NCBI GenBank assembly: GCA_946699065.1
Contig: CAMPDV010000135.1
Location: 124,001 to 188,000 of the forward strand
Reading direction: 5' to 3'
Source: Loxodes magnus
Taxonomy: Eukaryota; Ciliophora; Karyorelictea; Loxodida; Loxodidae
DNA: 64,000 nt
Of the stretch, positions 23,502 to 35,503 are shown piece after piece (position 1 is the first letter of the stretch; each line of letters starts with the position of its first letter). Below the pieces are notes generated by a model, which did not search any database, was not told the DNA's origin, and worked only from the letters and a program-made list of their open reading frames with translations. Both the position numbers and the translations under genes were made by a program.

Positions 23502-25576
23502 TCATATGAAAACCTCTGAATTTTTTCGTTCATTTTTCTGAGAAATACTTTTCGTAAGAGGAAATAAGTTTTTGCTATTTATCCAAGGATGCTTTAATAG
23601 ATCATCAATTGAAACTCTTTAGTTTGGATCCTTCGTTAGACATTTTCTCATTACGTCCTTCACAAGTAAGGAAAAATGAGATCCTTCAAAGTCAGGCTCA
23701 GTGTTGATAGTGTCTTAAATTAATCCTTTTCGAGTAGATGCCTTAAATGGCATCCTTCCTTTTAGCCTAAAATAAAATAATACATTAGATAAAGAACAAC
23801 ACCCAAACTTCATACATCTACTTGATGATGATATCCCTACATACTCAAAACTTCAGGGGCAACATAACCTAACGTTCCGCATGGCTAAGTTTATAACTCA
23901 TGAGGACTTAGCATTTTAGCTAGTCCAAAATCTGTAATTTTGACTATATATTTACTATTTTCTATAAAATAATCCTATTCTGAAAAAAGCTTTTACGAAC
24001 ACTAAGAATCTTCTTCAGTTCAAGACAAAGAAGTTTTGTGCTTATGAGGGATTTGCTAAGGCTCTTTCTCCATTACCAATATATTTTCCGGTTTAATATC
24101 TCTATGAATGATGCCACATCTTTGTAAGTACCTAACTATTTGAAGAAGCTGAATAAAAATACATTTAGCAACCTATTCATCGACTCTCTTATACTTCTTA
24201 ATAATTTGAGAAAGTTCCTAGCCTTCTACATATTCCATTACTATAAAAATATGAGTTTTAGATTCATGATGCTCATGCAGCTTAATGATGTTTTTATGAT
24301 TTATTACCTATAAAATTTGAATTTCACTTCTAACCATTTCTCGTTCAAATCCAGTAAGTTTCTACTTATCAATTATCTTTACTGCATATTACTTTTAATT
24401 ATGTTTGTTCCTGGCTAGATAAACTCGCGAGAATTTTCCTTAGCCTACCTACTATGCCAAGTCATAAATTTCAGTAATATCTACTGACAAAGTTACCTAA
24501 TTAAGCTTATTGAGCCAAGTCTCATATATTTCATAACTTTCGAATTGCAACCTAATTTCAGGATAGTTTTGCTAGTCATGAGTTATCTTGAGCTGCTAAG
24601 GATTCTAGATGCTCTACTCTATAAAGTTAGATTCTAAGAAGACGACTCTTTCTAAGTTATCCTTATTGTATACGTACAGCAAATTCTACCTTAAAATCAA
24701 TATTTTTAGGATATCATTGCATAATATTATATTCGATAGCTCCGCATTTTCTATTATTTATCCTGCGCAGATACAGGATAGGACTCCTTACTTTTTAGAG
24801 CTCGCTCATGCGGGCTATAAAAAGCTAGAGGAATTTAATGGAAGTAATAGCCTGGGATGCTACTTAATGATTTTTTTGAACTCATTAAATTGCAGATGAA
24901 GATTTTCCTTTTCATTGAAGACTTCGTTCGCAAAAGATTCGACCTCTGAGACAGTAGGAATTTATTTTAAATTCTAGTTGTTATTAATCGTAATTAGCTA
25001 TTCTGGCATTCCTTTCTGGTTTACTAGATTTACTCCCATCTCAGTTTCTAAATTATCTTGCTGGTCTTACAAATTAGAATGAAGCATTGTAATTAGCTCA
25101 TTTTTGTCTATTTAATTATCTTGCTGTAAGTCATATAAAGAGAACAGTAAGTTTGCTTTTTCATTTGAGGTTCCTCTTGCGCATATAGATATCAAGTACA
25201 TAAAGGTATCGAAATTTACTCCAGCAAACTCTTACTCATTATTAACTTCATTTTTTTTAAGTTTTTCATACAGCCTCTCTCCTCAAAGTCCAGGCAACTT
25301 AAAAAACTGTAAAAAATTAGATTTGCTTATCAGATTTAAGCTAATAGCTTAAGATTGCTGTTCAGGATTCTATACATTTTCGTTTTTTTTTTATTTCTTT
25401 TCTATCTTATAATCCAAGCTCAGAGCGTCAGTGGATTTTAAACAAAGGTCTTCAAAAATGTGTTACAAGGCATTTCTCTCTTCTTTGGTAAATCTCTTAA
25501 AAATCATAAAAGAGTTTTTAATTTGTTCTATTATAGTTTGCTGCTGCTTAGATTTGGTATAAGTTATCTTTTGCAT
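23502..25576 (-). CDS. EF-hand, PH-like and Ser/Thr protein kinase
   Basis: A 685-residue protein after removing a 17-nt intron. An EF-hand lies near residues 145-165 (loop DLQQDNQIDKNE), with a degenerate second hand near 215-235. A PH-like domain covers about 265-360, with RLQFESYEIYETWLNKL as its last helix. The kinase domain runs from about 375 to the end: glycine loop VGQGKFSRVY, Lys about 399 in YAVKII, HRDIKPEN about 489-496, DFG about 550, APE about 575. About 40 extra residues sit between HRDIKPEN and DFG. The order resembles a calcium-regulated kinase of the CDPK/CAMK group, but with the EF-hands N-terminal and a PH-like domain between. Targeting to phosphoinositide membranes under calcium control is inferred. 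The stop TGA lies at 23502. Confidence 0.88.
23767..23783 (-). other. Intron, 17 nt
   Basis: Minus-strand sequence GTATTATTTTATTTTAG. Its removal joins LYLM to LKGRMPF in the conserved kinase C-lobe and repairs the frame. Confidence 0.9.
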
Positions 25577-26597
25577 TTTAGTATTATTTTTAATATAACT
25601 TATCCAATATTATATTAAACCTAACTATCTAACCATTAATTTACTTCCTCTTTACTTCTTCCTTCTATATGTATTTCTCCTTTTCTTATAAGCCATTTGT
25701 TGCATTTCCCTTTCTATATTGTTAAGTCTTTTGCGCAAATGTTAATAGGAAATTAGTTGATTAGGCTTTTCAGTAAAAATTAATTAGAAACGTTTAGTAA
25801 ATGAGAGAAATAGATTGGTTAAGGAAGTCTAAGAGTTGAACTGCAGAAAGGAATTAAATAATAAAGAATTAAACTAAGAAGAACTAAAGAGCTACTATAA
25901 GGACTAGGCTACTAAAATATAAATAGATAACGTATTTAAAGAAAATCCTATAAGCTTAATAGCTCAATATCAATCAAACTAAACTCTAAATCTAGTATAC
26001 TATTTATCACTCATAACTTACATTTAATTTACCTTTTATAAACATATAATAATAGATCCCTTAATCTAGTGTCATGACTTGCTTTCCTTAATTTATGTTT
26101 AATAAACCAAATAATTGCCAAAACTCAGTTCATATTAGTTACTGATAATTTTAGAAAATTAGGACTAAAGAATTGCAAAAATAATATTAATTGACGTTTT
26201 ATCAGTAATTGAAGAAAATAAGTTTAAGGAATATCTCTTATTGAGGTAATATTCAAAGGATAATTAAACTTCATAGGTAAAAGTATTTAAATAAAATTTA
26301 ACCATTCAAATAGCATTCAATAAAGTGAACTTTACTTTTATTAGAATAAACAGTACTTTTTAGTTGCTATTATAGCTACCATTATATATATTAGTATATA
26401 CATTTTAGAAATTATCTAAGCATGATTAATATAATGGAAGTAAAATAGCAAGAAAGGCAATGCTATTATATTCTTGTTTAGCATTACTAGAAAAGGTATT
26501 AAATTATTGTTTGATAAAATAGCTAAAAGCTAATTTAGATAATTTAAAAATAGTAGATATCATTTATTATTATCTAATAATTATTACCTTTACATTG
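25577..26597. other. Intergenic (may include the true 3' end of the LRR gene)
   Basis: About 1 kb upstream of the kinase start, A+T-rich, with no supported gene. The LRRC9-like gene enters its right side with no TGA in its frame until 26598. Confidence 0.55.
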
Positions 26598-29500
26598 TCA
26601 ACTTTCATAGATACCATTAAGATAAATAACTACTGTCTTTTAGAGTAAAAGTATGCTATATTATTATTAAAGTTAATATAGTTTAATAAATATGCAGAAT
26701 TAGCTTAAGCATTATATTCGTGTTTAACAAAACCGAGAGTAACTTTTGATTGGTAAAATAAATAAATAAATGAAAAGATTAATCGTAAATGAGCCATTAA
26801 GCTTATGTATAGCAGTAATTTAATTATTGAGATTACTACATAGATAAATTAAATTAAAGTGTTATTTTCTATAGCTTGATCCTCTTGGAGATGCTGTTCT
26901 TTTTCCTTTAGAATTCACATTATTTCCAGTATTGCTTTACTATTACTATTACTATTACTATTACTATTATTGCTGTTGTTGTTATTGCTTATTCAATTAA
27001 TTTAATGGACTAAAGCTTATTTATTATTATCCTTTGCCTTATTGACTTGAAGGTCTTCTCATACTTTGGTTATTCTGTTATTAAGTTTATTATTGCTATT
27101 GTTATTGTTATTGCTATTGTGTATTAATAGGTGATTCACCTTATTATTTAAAGATTCCTTCAAAATTAACTGAAGTTAACTTTACTGGAATCTAGTTTTT
27201 TTGCTTTATAAATTAGTTTTATGTAGGCTGTGCGGGAATTGGAGGCTTTAATGTCTCTATGAAAGCTTATTACTCTGCCTTTTCTTTTTCCTCTGGTAAA
27301 ATTTGCTATAAAATTATAAAAATAAAATACCTAATGGTCTAGTTTCATAATCTAAGGTAGTCTTTTTACTGTTCCAATTCTATAATTTGGTTTTCTGCAA
27401 ATAGGATTAGAAGACAACGTTAAGTCTATTAAATACTTAAGATCGCACAACTTTTCTAGTTCTTAGAATTCATGAATTCTGTTATTTGCTAAAAACAACT
27501 ATCTTAGTCTTGTTATTTTTTCGAAGTTTGACAGACTTTTAATGCCATTTTCTTCTAAGTTTAAAATCTTTAGTTACTGATTATGTAAGAATGTAGTGCT
27601 ATATATAAATCTTAACTTACGGCTCTATGAACCTTATTCTGTTCTGCTTAAGATCTAGTTCCTTTAAGTTTTAAAGTTGATCCATAAAATCGATTCTTTA
27701 TATTTCATTCTTAGCTACTCTTAATGCTTAAAGCTCATTGAGATTAGCAAACTAAATTCCATAAAAGTCTTTTAAGAAATTATTGGAAACATCTAGTACT
27801 TCCAGGGATTTTAATCCATTTAAACCTCGTAATTCATTTCCTTCTTGCTTAATATAAAGAGTTTCGATTTTATTTTTAATTAATATCAGTTTTTACAGCT
27901 AGTCAAGGGCTCCAATTCCTCTAAGTGTTTACATAAAGTTGTCTGATAGATTTAATTCTTTTAAAACTGGAAACATTTAAGGAGTTATCATCTCTTCAAA
28001 GTCTTTTAACTTGCATCCACTCAAATCAAGTCTTACTACTTCCGTTCCATTTTTACCTCCTAGCTTACTTTCCAGCAATTCTTCTGTTATTCTTCCATTG
28101 TAAATATCCTTAGCTTTAGCTATTTCAGTTTAGTCGATAGGCAGTCCATCTAGCACCTTAAGTCTTCTCATATTAAAAATTGAGTATAGTCTATAATTTT
28201 TTTCCTTGGAAAGCTAATTTCCAGATAGATCTAGTATAATGAGTTTTGGAAGCTATTTAAGTTAATTAATCTACTTTAGTTCATCAAGTCGATTGTTTCC
28301 AATATAAAGTTCCATTAATTATTTTAGACTTTAAAGTCCAGAAAGGCAGTTTATTTTATTATCCTCAAGCGATAGCTGAGTTAGCTATTCCATATGATTT
28401 AAGTTTTAAATAACTGATATTCGGTTTTTACCCAAATCCAGCTTTCTTAGCTTAGTTTAAATGTGTAAATGCTCTATTAAGCTTATAAAGTTACCCTCTA
28501 AATTAAGTTCCTCTAAGTTAACCAAATTCTAAAGTCCCTTAATCTTTTCAATTTCATTATCTACCAAAGAAAGGATTTTGAGATTAAATAGAGAATTAAG
28601 ATTCTTAATTATTTGCAGATTCATATGGTTGAGAGTTAAGCATTCCACATGCTATTCCCAAGAGTTTTATAGATTATCAAGGTTGCAGCTAAAGCTAGAA
28701 GAATAACTTCTTATCAGTTCGATTGTCATTTCTGTGTAATTCTAGAGTGAATTTTCCTTTTCTTCCTTAGAAATATTTTCTTCATCAAGAGACATAAGAT
28801 TGGGAAGTTCTCGGATTACCTTAATTCTGTATTTTGGATTTAAAGAGATAGGGTTTCCTATCAAAGAAAGAGATTTTAGTTTAAGAAGGTGCTCCTATAA
28901 ATGTCTGAGACAGTCAAAGTGTTGAATTTGATTAGAATACATGATTAAGCACTAGATGCTAGGGTTATTGTTTAAGTTTTCTATTACTTCTATTTTATTA
29001 TGAGTCAAATCTAATGTCTATAGTCGTGCATTGCTCTTCAGGCCTTCTATTTACTGTATTTCGTTAAAGCTTAGAATCAAAACTTCTAAGTTGAGTAAAG
29101 ACTCCAGATTCTGAATTTTTTCGATTCCACATTTAAATAGATTAAGTTGAGTTATCTTTGTAAGAGGATCGTGCTTTCCTATTAAGGTAGTTAAATAAGC
29201 TTCACTAATCTCAATTCTCTTATCATAGTGATTTAGTTGCTAAATTAGTGCAACGTCTTGTGTTTCTTTACTTCTTGAGCAGCATATTTTAAGAAACTGA
29301 AGACCTCCTGATTTGATGCATGACATTTCTGCTCTATCTACTTCACTAGGATTAAGAGACTCACCAGAAGAAATTTAGCTAAAAGTTTGAATTTCCTTAT
29401 CTAGATCAAGTGTTTAAGCATTTTCAGCTGATAGCAGGCTTTTTTCAATTCTGCTAATATGGATGAAGTTATATTCGAATTCTACATAGTATTCTGGAAG

Positions 29501-31267
29501 GACTATGAAGTTATCGTAAATGAAGCAAACCTTTTATTTGTTGTCATCGCTCTTCATTCTGTAAATTGCCTATGCATTTTTGTAATCTGATAAGTTAATA
29601 GGATGATTTAGCAACAGTTGCTGAAGAGTTTCACTACCTTCATAAGTGTTCTAAGCATTATCTAAATAGCAACTCTATAGAAAGACTCTGCAGATAAGGA
29701 TCTTCCCAGTCATTATTTCGCTGAATTTCATACTAAAACTATTCATTGATTTAGAGTCTTTGATCCTAGCAAGGTCAGCCATAGAAACAGAGTTTGCTAA
29801 AATAATAGCTTCAGATAATCCAAGCGCGGCATATTCTTGAGGAGTTCTAAATCCTTCTTCCATTATTCTATGAAGTTCTTATGGAAGGTTAGGATCAGTG
29901 CCATAAAACAAGTATTCAAGATACTTCTTATACTATTAATCAGTTGTATCTACATTATTTTCTATGAAGTCTTCAAACCTTTACCTAAGGAATCTGTTAT
30001 GAATTCTAGTAACCCTGTTCACTTTTATTCCAAATATTCCAAATTAAACTAAAACATCTGGACTGAATCTAAGGTTTAAAAGATCAACGCAAGAAATATA
30101 TCATTTATCTGTAATTTTACCTTCCTCAAACCTTATATTTCCTCCTGTTTCAAGCTCTATCATAAACCTTGAGATATTAGACTCAGATAGATTAAAGCAT
30201 TATTACCTTAGTCTTTTAAAAGCCTGCTCTATATATCTTAACTCTTCTCTTCTTTCAGCTCATGTCTTCTTTATAATCTCAATTTGAGAATCAATTTTTT
30301 CAGTTGATTTTAGATTATTAAGTAAGATGGTAAGCGACTTATGCATTTCTTCAACCTTGAATTATCTAGTAGATAGGAGACATTTAATGATTGAGGAAGT
30401 AGTTCTTTGTATAGTCTTGATTCGCATATTATAATACATCCTTTTCTTCATAAAAGTAGCTTCAGCATATTATTTAGCTTCTTAGGATATTTTCAAAGTA
30501 TCTAAATCTTCTAATCTAGGTAAATGATAAAGTACATAAGTTTGGTAATTACATAACTAGCATAATGGATTATCTCCAAAATGTGGATCGCTAAATACTA
30601 CTGTCTTTAAGTTTTGAAGTTTGTTTAAATTAAGAATTTCCTTGAAGTTTCCTATTAGATTTCCTGCTAAATTCAGATCCTATAAGTTTTAAAGCTAGTC
30701 TAAGCTGTTTCCTATCTACTAGATTAGATTGCCTGCCATTCATAACTAATGCAAATGTTTCAAGTTATGAAGGTTTTGTATTACGCGTATTTCATTCTAG
30801 TTTAGTCAAAGAATCTCTAAAAATTGTAGAGTATCTAGTCCTTCTATAGTCTGTATATTATTACTGTCAAGAAATAGCTTCCGTAAGTTTATACAATAAC
30901 TCACACCTCTAATTTACCTTATCTTGTTTTATTGAAGATATAATTCCTTGAGTAAAGCCAAGGAATCTAAGCCTTCTATAGTAGTTAAGCTATTAAAAGT
31001 TAAGATAAGAGATTGCAAGCCTTAGAATACTCTAACAAACGACATACTGGCCAGCTCTTGTAGCACATATTCCAACACCTGAATTTTTTCGATGCTATTT
31101 AATTACTTTTAAGTATAAGCATTGAGAGACGCCTAAATATAAAAGAAAGTTACAACTGATTCAAATATTTTTTGTTCTTCTTCATTGGTAAATACTATTT
31201 ATCTCTAAACAGGCTTTTCCTTTTTTTCAATTACTTCAGAGAGTTATTTTTCTTCTTCTTATTCCAT
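26598..31267 (-). CDS. LRRC9-like leucine-rich-repeat protein with central PARP-like domain
   Basis: About 1540 residues once introns of 22 and 25 nt are removed. Residues 70-210 and about 640-1340 are SDS22-type leucine-rich repeats (22-residue units such as LKELDLKQNRI). Both blocks end with LRR-cap patterns. Between them, about 385-600, lies a domain with LFYGTDPN, EEGF, ICRVFL and a final LPEYYVEF strand. This is the order seen in PARP ADP-ribosyltransferases, but with Tyr in place of the catalytic His. Human LRRC9 has similar length and layout, and LRRC9 relatives are linked to cilia. The tail holds two poly-Gln tracts (about residues 1370 and 1415) made mostly of TAA/TAG. The far C-terminus is unsure: convincing coding ends near 26845, and the first in-frame TGA is at 26598, so a small 3' intron may be missed. 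Confidence 0.85.
26935..26985 (-). repeat. Trinucleotide tract coding poly-Gln
   Basis: On the coding (minus) strand a run of CAA, CAG, TAA and TAG codons encodes about 16 consecutive Gln. Half of it is an alternating TAG/TAA hexamer. A second, shorter mixed tract lies at about 27079-27125. Confidence 0.85.
27306..27330 (-). other. Intron, 25 nt
   Basis: A GTATTTT...TTATAG segment. Removing it joins MKLDHQ to QILPEEKEKAEQ, the expected LRR-cap continuation. Without it the downstream reading has no poly-Gln. Confidence 0.85.
27599..27620 (-). other. Intron, 22 nt
   Basis: A GTAAGTTAAG...TATAG segment. Removing it keeps the leucine-rich-repeat frame from RFIEP into LKILNLEENGI. Confidence 0.88.
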
Positions 31268-31811
31268 TATTAAAATCAACACTTTTAATTTAAATCTCCC
31301 TTCTTCCTATTTTACTCTTTTCTCCTTATCCTCACTATCTATTTACTGTCTTTCTAAAATACTATCTAATGATTTCCGTCTATACTTGTTTTTTCTACAT
31401 ATGAAGATTAGATTTTGGTTAGTTTAAAAGAAAGTAATAAAAGTGGGATAATAAAGTTAGCATTCAAAGAATTGAAGGGTAAATGATACAAGGAGGAACT
31501 ATTTAAAAGCTTAAAAGATAAATTAGAAAGATATAAGCTAATGATATCTAATAAGCATATATTAAGCTATATTAATGAGATCTACTTATACTTATATCTA
31601 GACATGTATAAGCAATAATCAAGTGTCTATCTTGAGTGCTCTCAGTTGTATGAAGATAGATGATAAGTATTATAATAATAAAAGGAAGTTTAGAAAGCAT
31701 TAAGGGAATTATCTAAAATAGTTGAATCAATAAATAAAACGATAATATTTAAAATAGGAAGTAAATCTAAAGATAAGAGCTAGCTTTAAAATTACTACAG
31801 TATAATTAAAT
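31268..31811. other. Divergent intergenic region
   Basis: About 540 bases between the starts of the LRRC9-like gene (-) and the kelch gene (+), so promoters for both should lie here. I see no distinct shared motif beyond A+T-rich tracts. Confidence 0.55.
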
Positions 31812-32807
31812 ATGAGTGAAAAAATAGGAGGAGAGCAGAGAAATAATGAATAAAAGAGGAAAATGTTTCTAAGTAAGCAAAAAGAAATAGGAAAAATACT
31901 TCGCCTGAGACAAATTTGCAAGAGAGGTAATTAAGATCTTAAAGAAATTGCTGCTCTGTTTACCAAGCTACCTTTACTTATGAGCAAGTATGAAATATGC
32001 AATAATCTGTGGTACTCTAATTAGTTCATATTTTACTAGAAAGAAAATAATTAAAAAGCTTAGCTCTATAAAATGCATTTGTTTGATAAGAAAGAGTAAT
32101 GAACTAACCTAGAGATAAGTACCATAGCTAAGGGATCTATTTTACACTAGATTGATGAAAACTCTTGCGTAATAAGTGGAGGATGGCATTAATTGCAAAA
32201 CTTTGATATTTTTAGAAGCAATAAATTTGAGAAAACCTATAGTCTGAATAATCATTCATATCATGCTCTTTGCAAGAAAAAGAATGATATCTTTCTTTTT
32301 ACAGGCTATAGCCAAGAATGCACTCCCTTTAATTTATAGCCTAATTGTGAAGTTTTCAACTGCTAGACAGGTTATTTCAAAGCTCTTATGAATATTCCAT
32401 TTCCTGTTGAATCAAGTGGTTCTGGATTTATAGGTAATCAAATTTACTTGTTTGGAGGTGGGAATGGATAGCATGACATTCCAAACATTCAAAAGTTTGA
32501 TCCTATGCTAAACAAATGAAACCTTTAAGATGATTAAAGTCGTCTAAGGCTTCCTGTTCCTTCAAATATTAGAGCAAGCTATGATTTTACCAAAATATTT
32601 GCCTTTGGTAATTCAAGATATGCTTAGCTAAAGTAAACTTTACTTTTCGATGATAGGAATTTATTTCCACATGGTGAGGGTTATAAAGGATAGGTAACTA
32701 CTAATAATCCTATTCTAATATACGATTATATTTTCTCAGTGGATACAATTATCTATACTTATGATATAAAAACGGGAAAGTGGATCCAAAACTGGGCTGC
32801 TATTTGA
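31812..32807 (+). CDS. Kelch-repeat protein
   Basis: A 331-residue protein with about five kelch-type beta-propeller blades. Visible units include SCVISGGWH near residue 118, DIFLFTGYS near 150, the clearest one NQIYLFGGGNG near 210, and KIFAFGNSRY near 265. Trp/Tyr follow each unit in the usual place. The first about 45 residues are basic and helical. A six- or seven-blade propeller would need more repeats, so some blades are degenerate or it pairs with another protein. No BTB or F-box is seen. Kelch propellers are protein-binding platforms; the partner is unknown. TGA codes Trp several times (for example 32517) and stops at 32805. Confidence 0.82.
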
Positions 32808-33037
32808 CTCTTACTTAGATTTAACTTGTTTTTATTATCAATTATCTCTCTATATCAATATACAGTCTATTTCAATCTATTCCGAATTAAGGTATTAAAA
32901 CACTAAGAACTCTACAGTTTATCAATTATTTGAAAAGGTAAAATTAGGCATAAACATTCCTAAGGAAGGTGCTTAGTTCTGCCTTTTGAAATAGTTAGAA
33001 AAATAAATTTCTTATCCTTTTATATCCAGGATATTAA

Positions 33038-35431
33038 ATGGAAATTTTATAGGATTAATGTGAGAATTTGAAAAAGCAACTTGATCTGTACTAAGAAAAA
33101 GTGAAATTCTATGAATAGGATATATAGTTAAGAACTCAAACTTGGTAGCATACAGAAACACTTCTAAAAAGTTAAATAGACTAGCTTCAGGACTAACTAG
33201 AACTGTAAACTAAAATGAATAAAGATCTATTCAACTAGATACTTGCTTATAAGGAGCAAGATCTTCTAAATTCAAGTATTTCAAAAGAAATCAGGTTTAA
33301 TAAAACTTTCACAGAAAGTAATGGACTAACTAAGCAACGAATTAGAAACAAGAGTTCTAAATTAAAGACAGACAGAGATAAGATTAACTAAGAAATGATT
33401 TATAGTTTACAGTATGAACTCAGGTAAAACTTATAACTTTTATAAAATGCTTAGAAAGAAATTCTTAAAGAGAAAAATGATAAAAAGCTTTTAGCTGCTC
33501 TAGTCTAAAAATTATAACTTGAGATCGAATTTGCTAACAAAAATAATCGCATTTACTAAGTAGACCATAGAAAGACTGAGCTTGGTGATAAGTATAAATA
33601 ACTATAATAGGAATTTTTGAATACTTAAGATGATAATAATTTGAAAAAAGAGGAAAACTTGCATTTATAGCTGAAACTATAAAAATGAGAAATAGGACTT
33701 TAAAACTTGTGTGTTTCATTAACTGCTTGATTAATTTCTGGAAAGATGCCTTCAGATATTGATATAAAAGAACTAACATCGATAAGCAATCCAAAATAAC
33801 TACCAGATTCAGAAGAACTAAGATAATTTCTTGATACCTTGAAAGAAACGCTTACCACTAGATAAATTTCTCCTACTAAAAGATTGCTAAATCAAAGTAT
33901 CTCTTAGTAAAAAAGGTTAGGAGATTTAATATAATAAAGCAAAGGATAAAGCATAAAATAATAGCAGTTTATGAGTTAAACAACTAACTCTAAGTTTTTG
34001 CCTAACTAGTACAAATAATCTTGAGAGATGCAGCAATCAGGACTAAACCCTGCAAAAGATCAAAGTTAAGAATTGTTAGGACAACAGTTGATAGATCTAA
34101 ATAAGGAACTAAGAAAACTTTAACTTGAGGTTAGCAAATAGAAAGAGCAAAATATAGATCTCACTAAATAAATAGAAATGAAAGATGCCCTACTATATGA
34201 AAAAGAGTAGTAAATATAAGAATGCAATTAAGAAATTAAATAGCTGCTATAATAGTATGATCAAACTTCGTTACTCATAGACTAATGTACAGAAACTATC
34301 AAAGAGTAGGAATTTGAACTTCTGAATAAATTTGAAGAAAAATAGCCTTCTTCTAGTAGAGTTTTTGCTAAGTATCATAAAATCTCTGAACTAATAATCT
34401 AGAAAAGCTTTCTTATAAAGCAAAATTAGGAGATGGTAAGCTAAATAGAAAACGTTAAGGTATCTTTGAGAAATATTTTAAAGAAGAATAATTTAGAAGA
34501 AGAATGTGTTGATTATCTTTTTCATCCTGTTGCCAAGTTAAGATCATGTATTCTAGTAGTGATAGCTGGATGTAGATTAAGTAATTTGATCAAAAATAAA
34601 AAACCCACAGGATTTAATAAAAATCAGGCAAAAATAAATGAGCTGTTTTTACCTTGAACTTTGAGATTAAGAATTCCCCATCTCCAGCAATTTAATTAGG
34701 GCTCTAGCAAGTTACTAACATTTTAGAGTACTAGAAGTGTATTAAAATATTAATTAGATAAAGTACTATAACTATTTCAAGATTTCAAAGAGCAGGCTAA
34801 TAAAATGACTGAACAATAGGAAAAAATGCAAAAGGAGCTCTAAGAACTGTAGAATGCTTAAAAAAATAGCAAAAATATCCAAAAAGAACTAGAGACACTT
34901 TAAAATAAAATTAATCAAAAAAATCTTGAAATTTAAGAAGTTACTTATTACAACAAAAACTTGCTTTAGTAAATAAAGCACTTATAAAATGAAACTACCA
35001 ATCAGAATGACCAAGGATAGAAGTTACATTTAATGAGCTATTAGCAATAAATAAGGTAGCAAGAAAAGATAATTAAAGAAGTCCAAGTTCATAATATTTA
35101 GTTAGAGACATAAATGAATGTACTCCATTCAGAAAACGAGCAATTAATTAGTTAAATCTAAAAATTGCAGTTTGAACTAGAAAATAAGCATAAAAATCTT
35201 CAAAAGTTATAAGATCTCATTAATAAAAAGGAAGTTGATATGTAGGTATAGCAAGAGAAAATAAAAAGTTTAACAGAGTAAAACTCTCAATTAGCTTAGC
35301 AAATTAAACATTTGACTGGTTAAACTTTATAGTTGTGCTCTATTATAAAGAGTAAATTTAGTGCTAATACTTCTCCAGCTAATTCTGATTTTATGCAGGA
35401 GTTTGAGAACTTCAGACAATTTTATGATTGA
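33038..35431 (+). CDS. Long coiled-coil protein
   Basis: A 797-residue protein dominated by Gln/Glu/Lys/Leu heptads. A first coiled coil covers about residues 5-230 and includes a cluster of TAA/TAG Gln codons. A Ser/Thr/Pro-rich linker follows at 240-330, and a second coil at 340-440. A compact non-coil segment at about 480-560 (HPVAKLRSCILVVIAGCRLSNL) is followed by a third coil to about 785. This pattern suits a centrosomal, basal-body or Golgi-tether protein, but I recognise no named family. The start ATG at 33038 is the first in frame; the stop TGA at 35429 falls only 72 bases from the convergent neighbour's stop. No intron is needed. Confidence 0.8.
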
Positions 35432-35503
35432 TTAATTCCTTTTTATGAGGTTTTTATTTTCCTATTTTTGAGTTTTAAGTTAAAATTAAAAAAATTTTAC
35501 TAA

